From: Epiperipatus broadwayi
Lineage: Eukaryota > Onychophora > Udeonychophora > Euonychophora > Peripatidae
Length of the DNA stretch: 64,000 nt
Assembly (NCBI GenBank): GCA_028023455.1
Contig: JAQFVV010000037.1
Coordinates: 930,001 to 994,000 of the forward strand
Direction of reading: 5' to 3'
Below are positions 35,930 through 46,757 of this stretch, in pieces. The notes below the pieces were generated by a model. The model saw only the letters and a list, made by a program, of their open reading frames with translations. It did not search any database and was not told where the DNA came from. A program made the translations under genes and the position numbers. Each line of letters opens with the position of its first letter. The first letter of the stretch is position 1.

Positions 35930-36160
35930 CATATAATACTAAATTGTCCATGCACTTTATTACTGTTACACAATGCTTTATTTACCACTCTTTTTTTACA
36001 GTTTAGTTTCGATTGCCCCAAATTTAAATTTAGCAGTTGAAGCTAGGAGATATAAAGTTCTGAAGAAGATTTCTGCTGTGACCGAAACTGTAAAATAGGG
36101 TGGTAAATAAAGCATTATGTAACAGTAGTAAAGTGCATGGACAATTTAGTATTATATGAT
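35930..36160. repeat. Fold-back element with F5 core, inserted in the LINE
   Basis: The arms (about 35930-36022 and 36078-36160) are near-perfect inverted copies: CATATAATACTAAATTGTCC ATGCACTTTA.. against ..TAAAGTGCATGGACAATTTA. The centre carries GTTCTGAAGAAGATTTCTGC then TGTGACCGAAACTG, the F5-like module. It sits between the F-A-D-D part and the next conserved part of the LINE protein, so it inserted after the LINE did. Confidence 0.85.
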
Positions 36161-36671
36161 TTCTTTAAGCTCTTAAGCATTATTTGAAAAAAAAAAATCA
36201 TATCATCTGCAAAATCTAAATGACTTATAAACTCAATTTACTTTTATTTCCTTAGTTTCTCATTTTAGCCCATAAAATATTTCTTACAAATCATTCTATC
36301 ATACACCTTTTTCAATATTAATCTTCTTAGTAAGATCATGTAATCTAATCATGCTATTCCATTTTGATAAGTATTCTTCAGAATATGACAATATCCATTT
36401 ATATTTTTTATGATGCAAAGCTTTAACCACTATGGAAATGCTTAGAGAATCAAATAATCTACAAATCCAAACCATAATGAGTACTTATATTCATTAATCC
36501 TTTCTATGACTTCTCTCAATATACTTTTACATTCAATTTAGTCTAATTCAAAGTTTGTTGCAGGCAAATAAACAGAATTGATAGAAAACTGATAACTCTG
36601 TAATTAGTAATGCCTTCTTTACCACTTTCCTAAAATATCAATATTACTATTGCAGTCTTCCAAACTTCTTG

Positions 36672-36723
36672 TACGTTTTTAATGTTTAGATATTAGTACG
36701 TTTTTAATGTTTAGATATTAGTA
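36672..36723. repeat. Two-copy tandem duplication, 26-bp unit
   Basis: GTACGTTTTTAATGTTTAGA TATTA occurs twice in a row. Confidence 0.9.
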
Positions 36724-36870
36724 CATCATTTTGCCAATAATTTGCCTGATTTCTCACCTGCTTATTTTAAAATATCAATAATAATGATGTCACTTCCTGG
36801 AGTTTTCCCCTTTTTCATAGATTTTAATTGCATGTCTCACCTCATTGTTAATAAATGTGCTAAAAATTTT

Positions 36871-36997
36871 GGAACAGTTTGGCACAGTCGGGAGCAACAG
36901 ACTCAAGATGTAAAGATTCTTGAATCAAACTAAATCTGTAATTTCAGACGTTCAAACTTTATATAATCTCTTGAACAATTGACCGTTAAATTATTAT
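36871..36997 (+). repeat. SINE2 copy
   Basis: GGAACAGTTTGGCACAGTCG..CAACAGACTC (head), GATTCTTGAATCAAAC (B-box position), then TCTCTTGAACAATTGACCGT TAAATTATT, a diverged form of the usual GAACAATAAAGCCNTTNAATTATT tail. Confidence 0.6.
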
Positions 36998-38225
36998 AAG
37001 ATTTTAAAAGAAATAGATATTAATACTTCTTTTATTATTTGAATTAATGGTATTTAAGAATTTATAAGATGATTCATGCTTTGAGAATTAACATTGAAAT
37101 CTTAAGTTAGCAAAACATTAAACCCAAGGAGCATTGACAGATAGTAAACTTATAAATTCGGCAGTGGATTATGACATGGATTCTTTATGTTTATATTATT
37201 TCACAGCATACACACACAAAAAAAGACTCCAATTGTTGATTTGTTTATATATATATGTTTAAAAATATATGTGATATGTTTTAAAATGTATTTTTACTGC
37301 TAGTTATTTTCCATTTAAAAATATAAAAATAATTTTAATGACAATGATCATATAGCTTTTTATTATTATTATTAATAACTTAATCTTTTTTTAACCTAAT
37401 TAATATAATTTTGTTCAATAGTTTCAGCAAAAGTCGGAGATCAAAATGTTATTCTTTTTGTTGTCTGAACAATGATTTTTAAAAAGTAATAATAGTTATA
37501 TTACTGCTTACATTAAAAAGTTTTCTTTAAAAAAGTATCAATTATTTATACTGTTTGCAAAGAGAAATTGCAATATACTAAATTATTTTTTTCATAAGAA
37601 ACATTCCACATACAGACCCAATGGTTGAAATGAAAAATTAGCTTTATCAATGTGTTATCATAATTGCTCGATGAGATTATAGAAATTCTCTCCATATATA
37701 TATATTTTATCATTGTTGTTTATAGAACTGAAATTCTAATTTTAGGATTGTATGTGTCTTCAAACATGAAAATAAAAGTATATTGCAAAGAAAAATAAAA
37801 TTATCATTTTTAATAACATATTTGAAAAAATGATTTTTTTTTTACAACTGTTCACATTATAGCTATGAAAATAAAATAAATGAAAAACCACATGAATAAA
37901 TCTCTATAACATGCATAGTCACATACAATGTTGATCAGGTAATGAGTTTATGTTGCTTAATTACAAAATGTTATGCACTTAATTATTTCTTTTAAATGGA
38001 ACTATTTATAAATAATCTTTTTATATGCATTGAAACTGTAAATATTTAATCCATTCTAGAATATTTAAACATAAGTAAATCAATGTTTAAAATGTACAAT
38101 TAATTTTTCATGTACATGTGTGGCCTTTGAATATGAATTCCGTTTGTGGAAAAAGTTTATTTCTTAGCATATTTATTACTGAAAATATCTTTAGAAATAA
38201 AAATATTTTATAAACTAATGGAAGT
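36998..38225. other. AT-rich stretch, no gene seen
   Basis: Nothing recognised. Confidence 0.5.
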
Positions 38226-38526
38226 CATAAACAATGAGCATTGCCAATTGCTCAACAAGCTTTGTGATAAATGGTTAGCCAGAAAAAGCATTTAAAATAT
38301 CTCTGTCAGGAAATAACCCCCCCCCCCAAACCTCTGACCATGTTTTCCTGCTTTGGCACTCCTCAGAGAGGCGCTAGGATAGCTTCAGACATCTCTCTGA
38401 GGAGTGCCAAAGCACAAAACCATGGTCAGAGGTTGGGGTGGGGGTTCCTGACAGAGATATTTTAAATACTTTCTCTGGCTAAGCATTTATCACAGAGCTT
38501 GTTGAGCTAATGCTCATTGTTTATAT
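38226..38526. repeat. Hairpin element, arms of about 135-145 bp
   Basis: The left arm (ATAAACAATGAGCATTGCCA ..CTTTGGCACTCCTCAGAGAG) and right arm (CTCTCTGAGGAGTGCCAAAG ..AATGCTCATTGTTTAT) are inverted copies with about 90 percent identity by eye. The loop of about 20 bp includes GCTAGGATAGCTTCAGACA. Each arm has a C/G run (38319-38328 and 38436-38447). The 64-codon ORF across it is palindrome read-through. Confidence 0.85.
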
Positions 38527-38709
38527 CTTACAAGCTTAAGAGAATGGTGTCATGTGATCTATGACTCTAATGGGAGACATTTTATATCTATAATATTGTT
38601 GCTGTTGTTTTTTTATTTCTAAAAATATTATTTATGTTTAATTACAAAAAAAAATTCAAGGATATTTCACATCATTTTTATATATATTATTTTACAATTT
38701 TTTTTTTTT
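38527..38709. other. AT-rich spacer
   Basis: T-run near 38696-38709; nothing else. Confidence 0.5.
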
Positions 38710-39180
38710 AATGGTTTTGCAAGCTTTTCTAATCTTAATAGATTAGCATTACTCCAAAAAAGAATACTTTATCTAATAGAAGAAAAATATATCAATAAAA
38801 AAAAGGTGTATATAAAAAATAATTTTATTCAATCAACTTCTGGATTATATAATTATAGAGAAAAAAATTTTGATAGTACTTTCAAGAAACTTTATATAAA
38901 ACAAGTTGAAATGTGTCTAAGGAAAACAGACACATATGTAGTTTCAAAATATTTAACAAATTATTGTGTTCCTAAATTATTTAATAATTTACCTATTGAA
39001 TTATTAAGATTGCAACAAAATTATAGGAAAAGAAAACAGAAATTAAAAAATATATTAAGAGAGGGGGGGGTAACTAATGCTATACAATCAATTATTAATA
39101 TATTATTAAAATGTAAATTTATTGTTGTTGTTTTATTAGCATATTTTATATTATATTTAAAACTTCATGTAAATATATAA
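38710..39180 (+). CDS. Longest clean ORF; probable LINE RT C-terminal tail
   Basis: The frame is open from about 38710 to the TAA at 39178-39180 (about 156 codons) without interruption, although no upstream ATG is convincing; a GTG at 38806 is the only start-like codon in the usual place. The text reads N-L-N-R-L-A-L-L-Q-K-R-I-L-Y-L-I near 38731-38780, like the L-x-x-L-Q-N-R-A-I-R-I-I segment after the RT domain of many LINEs. Later come V-P-K-L-F-N-N-L-P-I-E-L and K-R-K-Q-K-L-K-N-I-L, like the terminal P-K-L-W-N-x-L-P-x-x-I...F-K-x-x-L-K. It ends in a hydrophobic A/T-coded stretch. It is most likely a recent 5'-truncated LINE fragment. A host ORF cannot be excluded. Confidence 0.5.
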   Translation, partial: NGFASFSNLNRLALLQKRILYLIEEKYINKKKVYIKNNFIQSTSGLYNYREKNFDSTFKKLYIKQVEMCLRKTDTYVVSKYLTNYCVPKLFNNLPIELLRLQQNYRKRKQKLKNILREGGVTNAIQSIINILLKCKFIVVVLLAYFILYLKLHVNI

Positions 39181-39564
39181 AATGATATAAAAAATTTCTT
39201 CTACATAAAAATGCAACCGAGAAGAATGAAATTTGTAGTTGTCTGAATATATTTTGACCTGTATTTAAATGAATAAATGCAATGAATGTATTTATTTTAA
39301 TAAATAGTATTATTATTTTAAAAAATCTCATCTAGTCTGCAAAATTTTATTTTCAATGCATCCCATGGATTAAATTTGTTGACATGCTTCCTCCATACAA
39401 TAATTTAAAAAAGAGTACTAATAGAAGATTAATATACTGTTTGTTTTTACTGTTTTTAAAGATTTTGAAAAAAAAAAAACCTTTCACCTGGCTTTCTTCA
39501 TTTTAATCGTAACTAATTATGAATATGTATAATAGAATGTATGAAAACACTACAATTATTTTAT
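39181..39564. other. AT-rich spacer
   Basis: May contain the 3' UTR of the preceding LINE-like fragment; no tail motif recognised. Confidence 0.4.
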
Positions 39565-39704
39565 TTCAAAATTTATCTTTTTTTTTCCATATGTCATAGC
39601 ATTGGCCAGGACGCGAACCCACAACCGTCTGCAAACAACTACTTGCTTGCATGGCGGCTGCGATACCTCTCGGCTAACAACGCAAGACTTCAAAATTTAT
39701 CTTT
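39565..39704 (-). mobile_element. SINE1 copy with 16-bp TSD
   Basis: TTCAAAATTTATCTTT flanks it exactly at 39565-39580 and 39689-39704. On the minus strand the body reads GCGTTGTTAGCCGAGAGGTA (A-box-like), GTGGGTTCGCGTCCTGG (B-box-like), and the tail TGACATATGGAAAAAAAA. GCGTTG near the start pairs with CAATGC near the end like an acceptor stem. The A-to-B spacing suits a tRNA with a long variable arm. An exact TSD suggests a young insertion. Confidence 0.88.
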
Positions 39705-40283
39705 ACAAATAATTCTACAAAAAATGGACTATAAAGAATCTAATAGTATCCCAAATAAAACATTTTATTTTCATTGTTTATTAGTTTAATATTTAGAGAC
39801 AGCAAAATAAAATGTATTTTTATGTCTACAGGATAACTATGCATATTCGATTATAAAAGCACAAAATCATCTGAGGAAGCTTATATAATAGTTGAAATTG
39901 TAAAATTAAAGCTGGAGAAAAATTAATAAAGGCATATGGGTCATATTTTAAATCATTTCCCAAAAACTGGACTGACATTCATGAATTTTTATTATTCAAT
40001 AAATAACGATGAAAATTAAGAAATCAATCAGTTTATTACCAAATCTGCACAGATGTTTCATTAAAATTTTATTTGTATATATATAACATTGATTACAGTC
40101 AATTAAAAATGCAGACTGAATTTAGAAGCAGAAAATATATCATGGATTGTTAAAAATAATAATAATAATAAAACAATTTAAAGTGCAGCAAGTATAATTT
40201 TCCATAATCTTTAGATTTTATGCATTATGAAGACTTTTGTTTCTGTATAACATTATTAATAAAAGTATCCTATGTATATTAGT
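39705..40283. other. AT-rich stretch, no feature
   Basis: Nothing recognised. Confidence 0.5.
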
Positions 40284-40403
40284 GCAGTGTGTAATTTAAA
40301 ATAGTGGTGGGATGATAGATTCAATAATTTAAGTTCCTGGATTGAAAGTACTTACGATGCTCAAATATTACATAATCTCTTAAGCAACTAATAGTTATTT
40401 TAT
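40284..40403 (+). repeat. SINE2 copy, diverged
   Basis: GCAGTGTGTAATTTAAAATA GTGGT (head), GTTCCTGGATTGAAAG (B-box position), GATGCTCAAATATTACATAA TCTC, AATAGTTATTTTATG tail. Confidence 0.55.
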
Positions 40404-40504
40404 GTGTGTATATTAATAAAATTTGAAAAAATAGCACAGCAACAGTAAGGGTTTTTATTGATAATTCATAAATAAATATTACATTTAAAAAAGTAAAAAA
40501 AAAA

Positions 40505-40622
40505 AATATTTGAATGGTTTATTGCTCAAGAGTTCATAAGAACTTCAAACAAAAGAAATGTCAGCACCAGATAGATCCTAGTACCCCATATTCCAGAATC
40601 TACACTCTGCCATTCTACTCAA
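40505..40622 (-). repeat. SINE2 copy, minus strand
   Basis: On the minus strand: GAATGGCAGAGTGTAGATTC TGG, GGTACTAGGATCTATCTGG, GAAGTTCTTATGAACTCTTG, AGCAATAAACCATTCAAATA TTT. Confidence 0.7.
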
Positions 40623-40938
40623 TAACATAAGAGGAAAAAACAGGTAGTGCTAAGAAGTTTAAAGAATTACCTTTGAATTTTATAAAAGAAAGAAAAAGAT
40701 TAATAGAGAAAGTGTTCTACAATCAAATACCAGTGGCAAAGAAGTTTGACAAGAACCGGAAACTGTACAGTACTATCTGTTGATATAAATGGATAAAGAT
40801 ATTAGAAGAATAAATTGAATTAAAGCATTTACTTTTAGAAAAAGGTAATATTTTTAGTATCAGAAAATAATACTAAGTAAAATAAAAAATACAATATTGC
40901 CTTTTTAAAAAATTAAGACTTAAAAATTTGCATATAAA
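40623..40938. other. AT-rich spacer
   Basis: Nothing recognised. Confidence 0.5.
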
Positions 40939-41524
40939 TTATATATAAAATGCACTAACACGCACAAGCACACAAAGCTAAAAACAAATAAAGAAAAGTA
41001 TATATTATTTTTATTTTAATATATATATTTAATCAAATGGCTAAGTGCTTTCAAGGGACAAGGCCCTCATATTCATAGCCATTTTGTAAAAATATAAGAA
41101 ATTGATTAGGAGCGATGTAAATTTATGCAAATGAAATGATTACGCATTCCATTTCTTGGATATTTTGTAGCAAGAATCTTTTCTATTTATGGCATCGCCA
41201 TCTGTAGAGATAAAGTAAGCCTCTTTTATCTTCCTTTTAAGATCGTGTCGCTCTTTAGAGATGGTGATGACATAAATAGAAAAGACTTGCTACAAAATAT
41301 CCAAGAAATGGAATGCGTAATCATTTCATATGCATAAATTTACATCGCTCCTAATCAATTTCTTATATTTTTACAAAACGGCTATGAACATGAGGGCTTT
41401 GACCCTTGAAAGCGCTTAGCCATTTGATTAAATATATATATATTAAAATAAAAATAATATATATTTTTCTTTATTTGTTTTTCGCTTTGTGTGCTTGTGC
41501 GTGTTAGCGCATTTTATATATTTT
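40939..41524. repeat. Large hairpin element, arms of about 270 bp
   Basis: The left arm (about 40939-41212: ATATAAAATGCACTAACACG, CAAATGGCTAAGTGCTTTCA, GATTAGGAGCGATGTAAATT, ATTCCATTTCTTGGATATTT) and right arm (about 41253-41524) are inverted copies at well over 90 percent identity by eye. The loop of about 40 bp includes TCTTTTATCTTCCTTTTAAG. It carries several CpG sites, unusual among the repeats here. No ORF. The high arm identity suggests youth. Class unknown. Confidence 0.9.
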
Positions 41525-41944
41525 GATTTAGAACAATTAGCCACAAAGTGTAAACTGTTTGCTTATATAAATTATAACAAATCATTATAAAACTAGAGAA
41601 TCTATTAAAAAAAACTATTTTATTTATTTAGGCCATTTAAATATTTGATATGCAATGAGCCAGTTTGTCATTTCAGAAGTCATGTGACATATGAGAACTG
41701 AAAGAGCCAGAGATTGAACTTCAATTCATAGATTTTTAACTTTTGAATTCACCATTCTAATACTAAATCAAATCATATAAAAACTTCCAAAATAATCATG
41801 CAATAGTTCATTAATATATTTGTAAATAAATATCAATTGCTTATAGGAATCAAATTTATTGTAAAAAACATAATCAATATATGTTATCTTCCAAAAACCA
41901 CATTTCATATTAAAGAAGATCATCTATTTTGTTTTAATCCTTAA
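41525..41944. other. AT-rich spacer
   Basis: Nothing recognised. Confidence 0.5.
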
Positions 41945-42370
41945 ATATTCATAATTACTTCTCACTTTAGGATCATTTTTCTAACTCTACTTGATCCTTT
42001 CCAATATATTTTTCATAATAATCTTCTTTCAAAATATATGGCCACCCCATTTCCTCTTTGAAATTTCCCCATAAATAATCTTTTTTCATTTACTTTCTTC
42101 ATTCTCCTACAAATCCACATCGCTAAAAGCCTTAAACTTTTCACTTATAACTCTATTTGACATTACATTTATATAAAGCAAAGGTTAACACTGCAATTTA
42201 AAAATGATATACGAAAGACATTGTAACCTTAAACTTTTCACTTATAATTGTCTTAATTGTCCACATCCTTGCTCCATATTAAGTGCCACTCCAAACAAAA
42301 CATAACATTTCTTAAATGTAATTCAATGAATCAAAAAGTAATTCCCATTCTTTTCTTTTTTTTTAACCAA
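41945..42370 (-). pseudogene. LINE type 1 RT C-terminal remnant, second copy
   Basis: On the minus strand: L-R-N-V-M-F-C-L-E-W-H-L (a decayed L-R-K-R-L-V-K-C-Y-V-W-S-V-L), then K-F-K-A-F-S-D-V-D-L (usual K-L-E-A-F-E-M-W), and K-R-K-W-G-G-H-I-F (usual K-W-I-G-H-I-L) with I-M-K-N-I-L-E. It is co-linear with 34400-34960. The 76-bp insertion at 42151-42226 interrupts it. Confidence 0.7.
42130..42247. mobile_element. 76-bp insertion flanked by a 21-bp duplication
   Basis: CCTTAAACTTTTCACTTATA A stands at 42130-42150 and again at 42227-42247. Removing one copy plus the 76 bp between them restores the LINE reading. The insert (GACATTACATTTATATAAAG ..GAAAGACATTGTAA) has a near-identical relative 300 bp away at 42482-42552, so it is a small dispersed repeat. 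Confidence 0.75.
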
Positions 42371-42481
42371 CAGTTCTCCGAGTTCACAAATACTTAAAAA
42401 TAATATTTAAAAAACCCAGAAGAGATTAAAGAAGTTTACATTTAGGAAATATTAATAAAAGTATTAAAATTTTGATTATTT

Positions 42482-42552
42482 GACATCACATTTATATAAA
42501 GTAAAGGTTAGCACTGCAATTTAAGAATGATATATGAAAGACATTGTAAAAA
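42482..42552 (+). repeat. Second copy of the 42151-42226 insert
   Basis: GACATCACATTTATATAAAG TAAAGGTTAGCACTGCAATT differs from the insert at only a few positions. Confidence 0.8.
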
Positions 42553-42810
42553 TATATATTACTTTCAATTTGACAAATGATTTTACTTTCAATAATTGTC
42601 CGTGGCCAAAATATAATTTTAGACAAAAATTATCAAACAATTTGTACCAAGTGTTGAAACTAAGTAATTTTAATTTATTAAAGAATATGTGGTGCTAAAA
42701 TTTTTGAAATAGTTGGAAGGAAATGCATTCATTACAATTTTATTAGAACCATTGATCTTATGTGATTCAACATGGAAATAAAAATCCTAAAACAAATTCT
42801 ATCTTAAATA

Positions 42811-42906
42811 AAGTAAAAAAAAGAAATCAATTTGGTAAATTAATGGTATTGTAGGCAAAGTAAAAAAAAAAAAAATCAATTTTGTGAATTAATGGAATTG
42901 TGGGCA
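42811..42906. repeat. Two-copy tandem duplication, about 48-bp period
   Basis: AGTAAAAAAA..ATCAATTTGGTAAATTAATG GTATTGTAGGCAA is repeated as AGTAAAAAAA..ATCAATTTTGTGAATTAATG GAATTGTGGGCAA. Confidence 0.8.
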
Positions 42907-44640
42907 ATCTGCTATTTGGATACTCTAACATCACATGATCTGTGATGCAATTAAACATATATATATAATTACAGTTACATACAATTATTTGTTTCACGAG
43001 ATGATTGTGATATTGAAGGGAGGCAGCATTAAGACTACACGAGTCCCATTATATTTGAGGCATATAGTTCCAAATTTTCATGTAGGGCTACAGGCCTATA
43101 TAATACATTTTAAAACATATATACACATCTATCACACAATTTAATTTAAAAATGTAAAGACAACAACAAAAACAATTTGCACAAACATTGAAAATGTAAT
43201 AACGAGAAAGACAACACTAATAAATTCAGAAAGAAAAAGAACATATTCACATATGAACACAATAAATATATATATTTCTTTCACTACTCAATTTACATTT
43301 TATTACAAAGAACTGTCATCATCCTTAACTTAGAGCTTAGGGCCATCTAAATTTATTCACAGCAGTGAATTAACTAAATAATGTTTTCGCTGAAATATGA
43401 CTTAGTGAAAGGAAGACTGGAGTGATTCCTGTTGTTTTATTCCTGCAAGTGGCTGAAAATTTATGATTTTAAGATCACGATTTTCTACTTTTTTAATATC
43501 TTTATTTAACTTCCTTTTTAAAAAAATTGTACTTTTCAAAATACAGGTGGGTACACAGATATAACAGGTCTATTGTATATGTAAAATAATGATCATATGT
43601 TCAAGGTAGTTATATAGAAATATGATAGCAGATAATTGAAAACTAGATGTTTTATTTGGGGTATTGTATATGGTTTACCATAATGTTAAGAGTGGCAATC
43701 TTAAGAACTAAAGCAAATTTGGTTTTTTTTTTGGACCCAATTATGCAATCTAGTGGAAGTTTGAATAATCATTAGATACTAGGACTTAATAAATCTCTAT
43801 CAAGTGCTGTCCCATTTATATACCTAGACTAGTTTTTCACAAATATGGAGCTTTACATTTGGAAGTATTTTACTTGGGGATTTTTTTTGTATCAAATCTA
43901 CTGTTCCTTCAACAACTATTTTTTACTCCTTTGTTTTATTATTAAACAATCAGCTCAAAGTCAAAAACATCTTAATATTTTGATACGCTAACTTCCATAT
44001 ATAGTTATATACATCTGAAGGCAGTTCACTATCCATGCCTTAGTTTTTTAATAATTATAGGCATCCTCTGACCAGGATTAGTATAAAACTAATAAAATAT
44101 ATTGTGCCAGTCCGTGTATAATGGCCATGCACAAAATGGCTGTTTGCTGAAGATTCAGCACAGCTTACATGTATCACATGAAAATTATAATTTTAATACG
44201 ATTTATTAAATTATAATTCAGAGGGGAAGTGGGAGGTACGGATATAGTACATAAATAAATGGGTTTGGGTTATATTATATTCTTATTATACCCACAGTAC
44301 AAGTGTATGCAGTGTATATATGTTTTAATAATTTATTCGACTAGCAAACCTGTCTAAAAAAAAAAAAAAAAAGAGGGAAAATAAGTTGTAATATTTGTTT
44401 ATGGGTAGAACAGTTTTTTTGTTGTATTTTACTACTTATAAATGTTCGAACACACATACATAGAAATGTATTTTTATTTTTTATTATTTTCCTAAAAAAA
44501 GAAAAGAAAATTCTAAATAGCTAAAAAGTTTTTGCATTTATTGGAATTTATCTTTTCTAATTGTTAGAATGAGAGGGTTTGAAATAAATTAATTAAATTT
44601 GTAAAGGGAAAAAAAACCTTTTTGCTAATTACAATCTACT
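42907..44640. other. AT-rich stretch, faint F4 trace only
   Basis: About 43750-43860 (AATCTCTATCAAGTGCTGTC, ATACCTAGACTAGTTTTTC) looks like an old minus-strand F4 3' half. No gene. Confidence 0.45.
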
Positions 44641-44803
44641 TTCAACCGAAGAAAATGTTTTGTATAAAAGAATTTTCGGTTGATCGTGAATAAAGATAAA
44701 ATAGATTTTATCTGAGAAAGGAATGTAAGCACAATGGGTGTCAAGTACTCAATATGGAAGCTTGCAAAAGTGTACTTTAATAAATAAAAAGGTAAAAGAA
44801 TGT

Positions 44804-45303
44804 NNNNNNNNNNNNNNNNNNNNNNNNNNNNNNNNNNNNNNNNNNNNNNNNNNNNNNNNNNNNNNNNNNNNNNNNNNNNNNNNNNNNNNNNNNNNNNNNN
44901 NNNNNNNNNNNNNNNNNNNNNNNNNNNNNNNNNNNNNNNNNNNNNNNNNNNNNNNNNNNNNNNNNNNNNNNNNNNNNNNNNNNNNNNNNNNNNNNNNNNN
45001 NNNNNNNNNNNNNNNNNNNNNNNNNNNNNNNNNNNNNNNNNNNNNNNNNNNNNNNNNNNNNNNNNNNNNNNNNNNNNNNNNNNNNNNNNNNNNNNNNNNN
45101 NNNNNNNNNNNNNNNNNNNNNNNNNNNNNNNNNNNNNNNNNNNNNNNNNNNNNNNNNNNNNNNNNNNNNNNNNNNNNNNNNNNNNNNNNNNNNNNNNNNN
45201 NNNNNNNNNNNNNNNNNNNNNNNNNNNNNNNNNNNNNNNNNNNNNNNNNNNNNNNNNNNNNNNNNNNNNNNNNNNNNNNNNNNNNNNNNNNNNNNNNNNN
45301 NNN
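44804..45303. other. Assembly gap, 500 N
   Basis: Exactly 500 unknown bases. The round number suggests a scaffolding gap of unknown true length. ORFs spanning it are artefacts. Confidence 0.99.
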
Positions 45304-45365
45304 ATATATGTTTAAAATGTTTTATTTTTGCAGCATAAGAATCCAAGATCGCCTTTTTGAAAAGA

Positions 45366-45515
45366 TTTGTACCTCGATAAGAAGTTTAAAATGAATGTTT
45401 AAATTAAAAGAATAGATAAATTACCACAATCCATTCACTGTGGAATCTCTATTCATTAATTAGTAGAGATTCTACATTGTTATATTGAAATATATTAATC
45501 CTTATCGAGGTACAA
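45366..45515. repeat. Nested inverted repeats beside the gap
   Basis: Outer pair TTGTACCTCGATAAG (about 45367) and CTTATCGAGGTACAA (about 45500). Inner pair GTGGAATCTCTA and TAGAGATTCTAC (about 45440-45475). Together they form a stem-loop of about 150 bp just right of the N run. This may have helped cause the assembly break. Confidence 0.7.
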
Positions 45516-46757
45516 ACTTTCTAAAATTAGAATAAAAGAATAATTTCTTTTGTTTCTAAAAGATCACCTGAGGCAGTAGGAAGTAATAAAGAGTGGCCCT
45601 TTTTAGACAAGAGAGAGACCAGACAGAGTGACCAGAGAACTAGACAGAGTTGTAGAAAGCACGCTGTTATGATCGAGGAGTAAAAAAGGGTAAATCGCTG
45701 CTCTTTCCTTCCTGAGATCTGAAATCTTCCGCTATGTTGCTGCCAGAACCTGCCTTCAAATGCCACCAGCCATCAAGGTTCGCCTGTGAACTCATACCGG
45801 GGAACTCCAGGTAAAATGCCGAAGAGCTTAAATCCTGTCATCAAGATTTTAAAATTATTATTACAATCTAAAATGTAGTTTCGTAAAGTTTAAAAAAAAA
45901 AAATGTCAAAAGTTAATGTTTATTAAGAATTTTTTTTGAACTGACTCTTCTAGCCCTTTTTTTTTAATTGTTTTCATTAACCCAAGCTCACTATAATTTT
46001 TAATATCTATAATTAATTGAATATGAATTTATTTGTTTTATATTAATTTTAGCATGAGATTATTTCATGCTTTGATTTTTTTTGTATTTCGACAAGCTTC
46101 ACTCGTGGAGGCTCAGAGTAATTTGCTAAGAGAGTAAATTATGTTTTATTAGAGGTAGTTCAGGAAAGAACGATTTAATTTTAAAATAAAATAATTTTGA
46201 TCTATTTTTATTTCGCAAGTGAAGTTATGTCGAATATATATATTTCAAAATAAACATGCCGTAATTTCTTTAAACAGTTTTATTATAGATTTCCCTGAAT
46301 GTGATTCTATTATTTTATATTTCTGCAATTCAAAACAGAATAAAATATATTATAGATTTTGACCTAGTAACAGGGCCGCTGGATAGCATTAGTCAATTAT
46401 CATGCATTTTTTTTAAATTAGGAAAGAGGGGGGATTTTTTTTCGAAAATTAAATTTCCTTATTTCTACATGTATTTTTTTTTTTTTGTAGGTTAAATATT
46501 TATATAAAGTAGTTGTTTATGCAGGTTGTTCTCTATGCAGTATTAGATCATTTTAAGGCTATTTAATTATAACCAGTTCCTATTTAATAATTATAATATC
46601 TCGGGTTAATAAAGAATGCTTGGAGTCTCATGAACAGACCTAAAACGGTCATAGATTTGGTGAGTTGGAGTTAGCTTCCGTTTTTCACATACGCCTGTGA
46701 ATTGGACAGCGGTTTTGAGATAGAGTTGGTTTGTCAGCAGAATTCGTAGAGGCAAAT

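Larger units (their letters stand above)
35205..36870 (-). pseudogene. LINE (non-LTR) RT remnant, type 2, split by a fold-back
   Basis: On the minus strand from 36870: G-S-D-x-I-I-I-D-I-L-K (usual P-G-x-D-x-I), G-K-L-L-A-K, V-W-K-T-A-I-V-I-L-I-F, N-Y-R-V-I-S-F-L-S (usual N-Y-R-P-I-S-L-L), then H-L-D-F-A-D-D-M-I (catalytic F-A-D-D, rc of 36202-36213). After the fold-back the frame resumes with V-G-L-K-V-N-A-R-R-A-N (about 35820-35860), C-V-L-L-V-F-A-Y-G-F-E-T-C-L-L-T-K (35530-35580), K-L-K-C-S-Y-T-G-H-I-D-R-R-S-D-N-R-W-T (about 35370-35420), and G-D-Y-R-L-E-x-L (35220-35240). Type 2 differs from type 1 in its D-N-R-W-T tail. A 26-bp tandem duplication (36672-36723) lies inside. Non-functional. 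Confidence 0.85.

Noticed and set aside
38271-38465. 64-codon ORF
   Set aside because: It crosses a palindrome; the frame is a by-product of the hairpin.
44738-45394. Long ORFs on both strands over the N run
   Set aside because: They consist almost entirely of unknown bases; artefacts of the gap.
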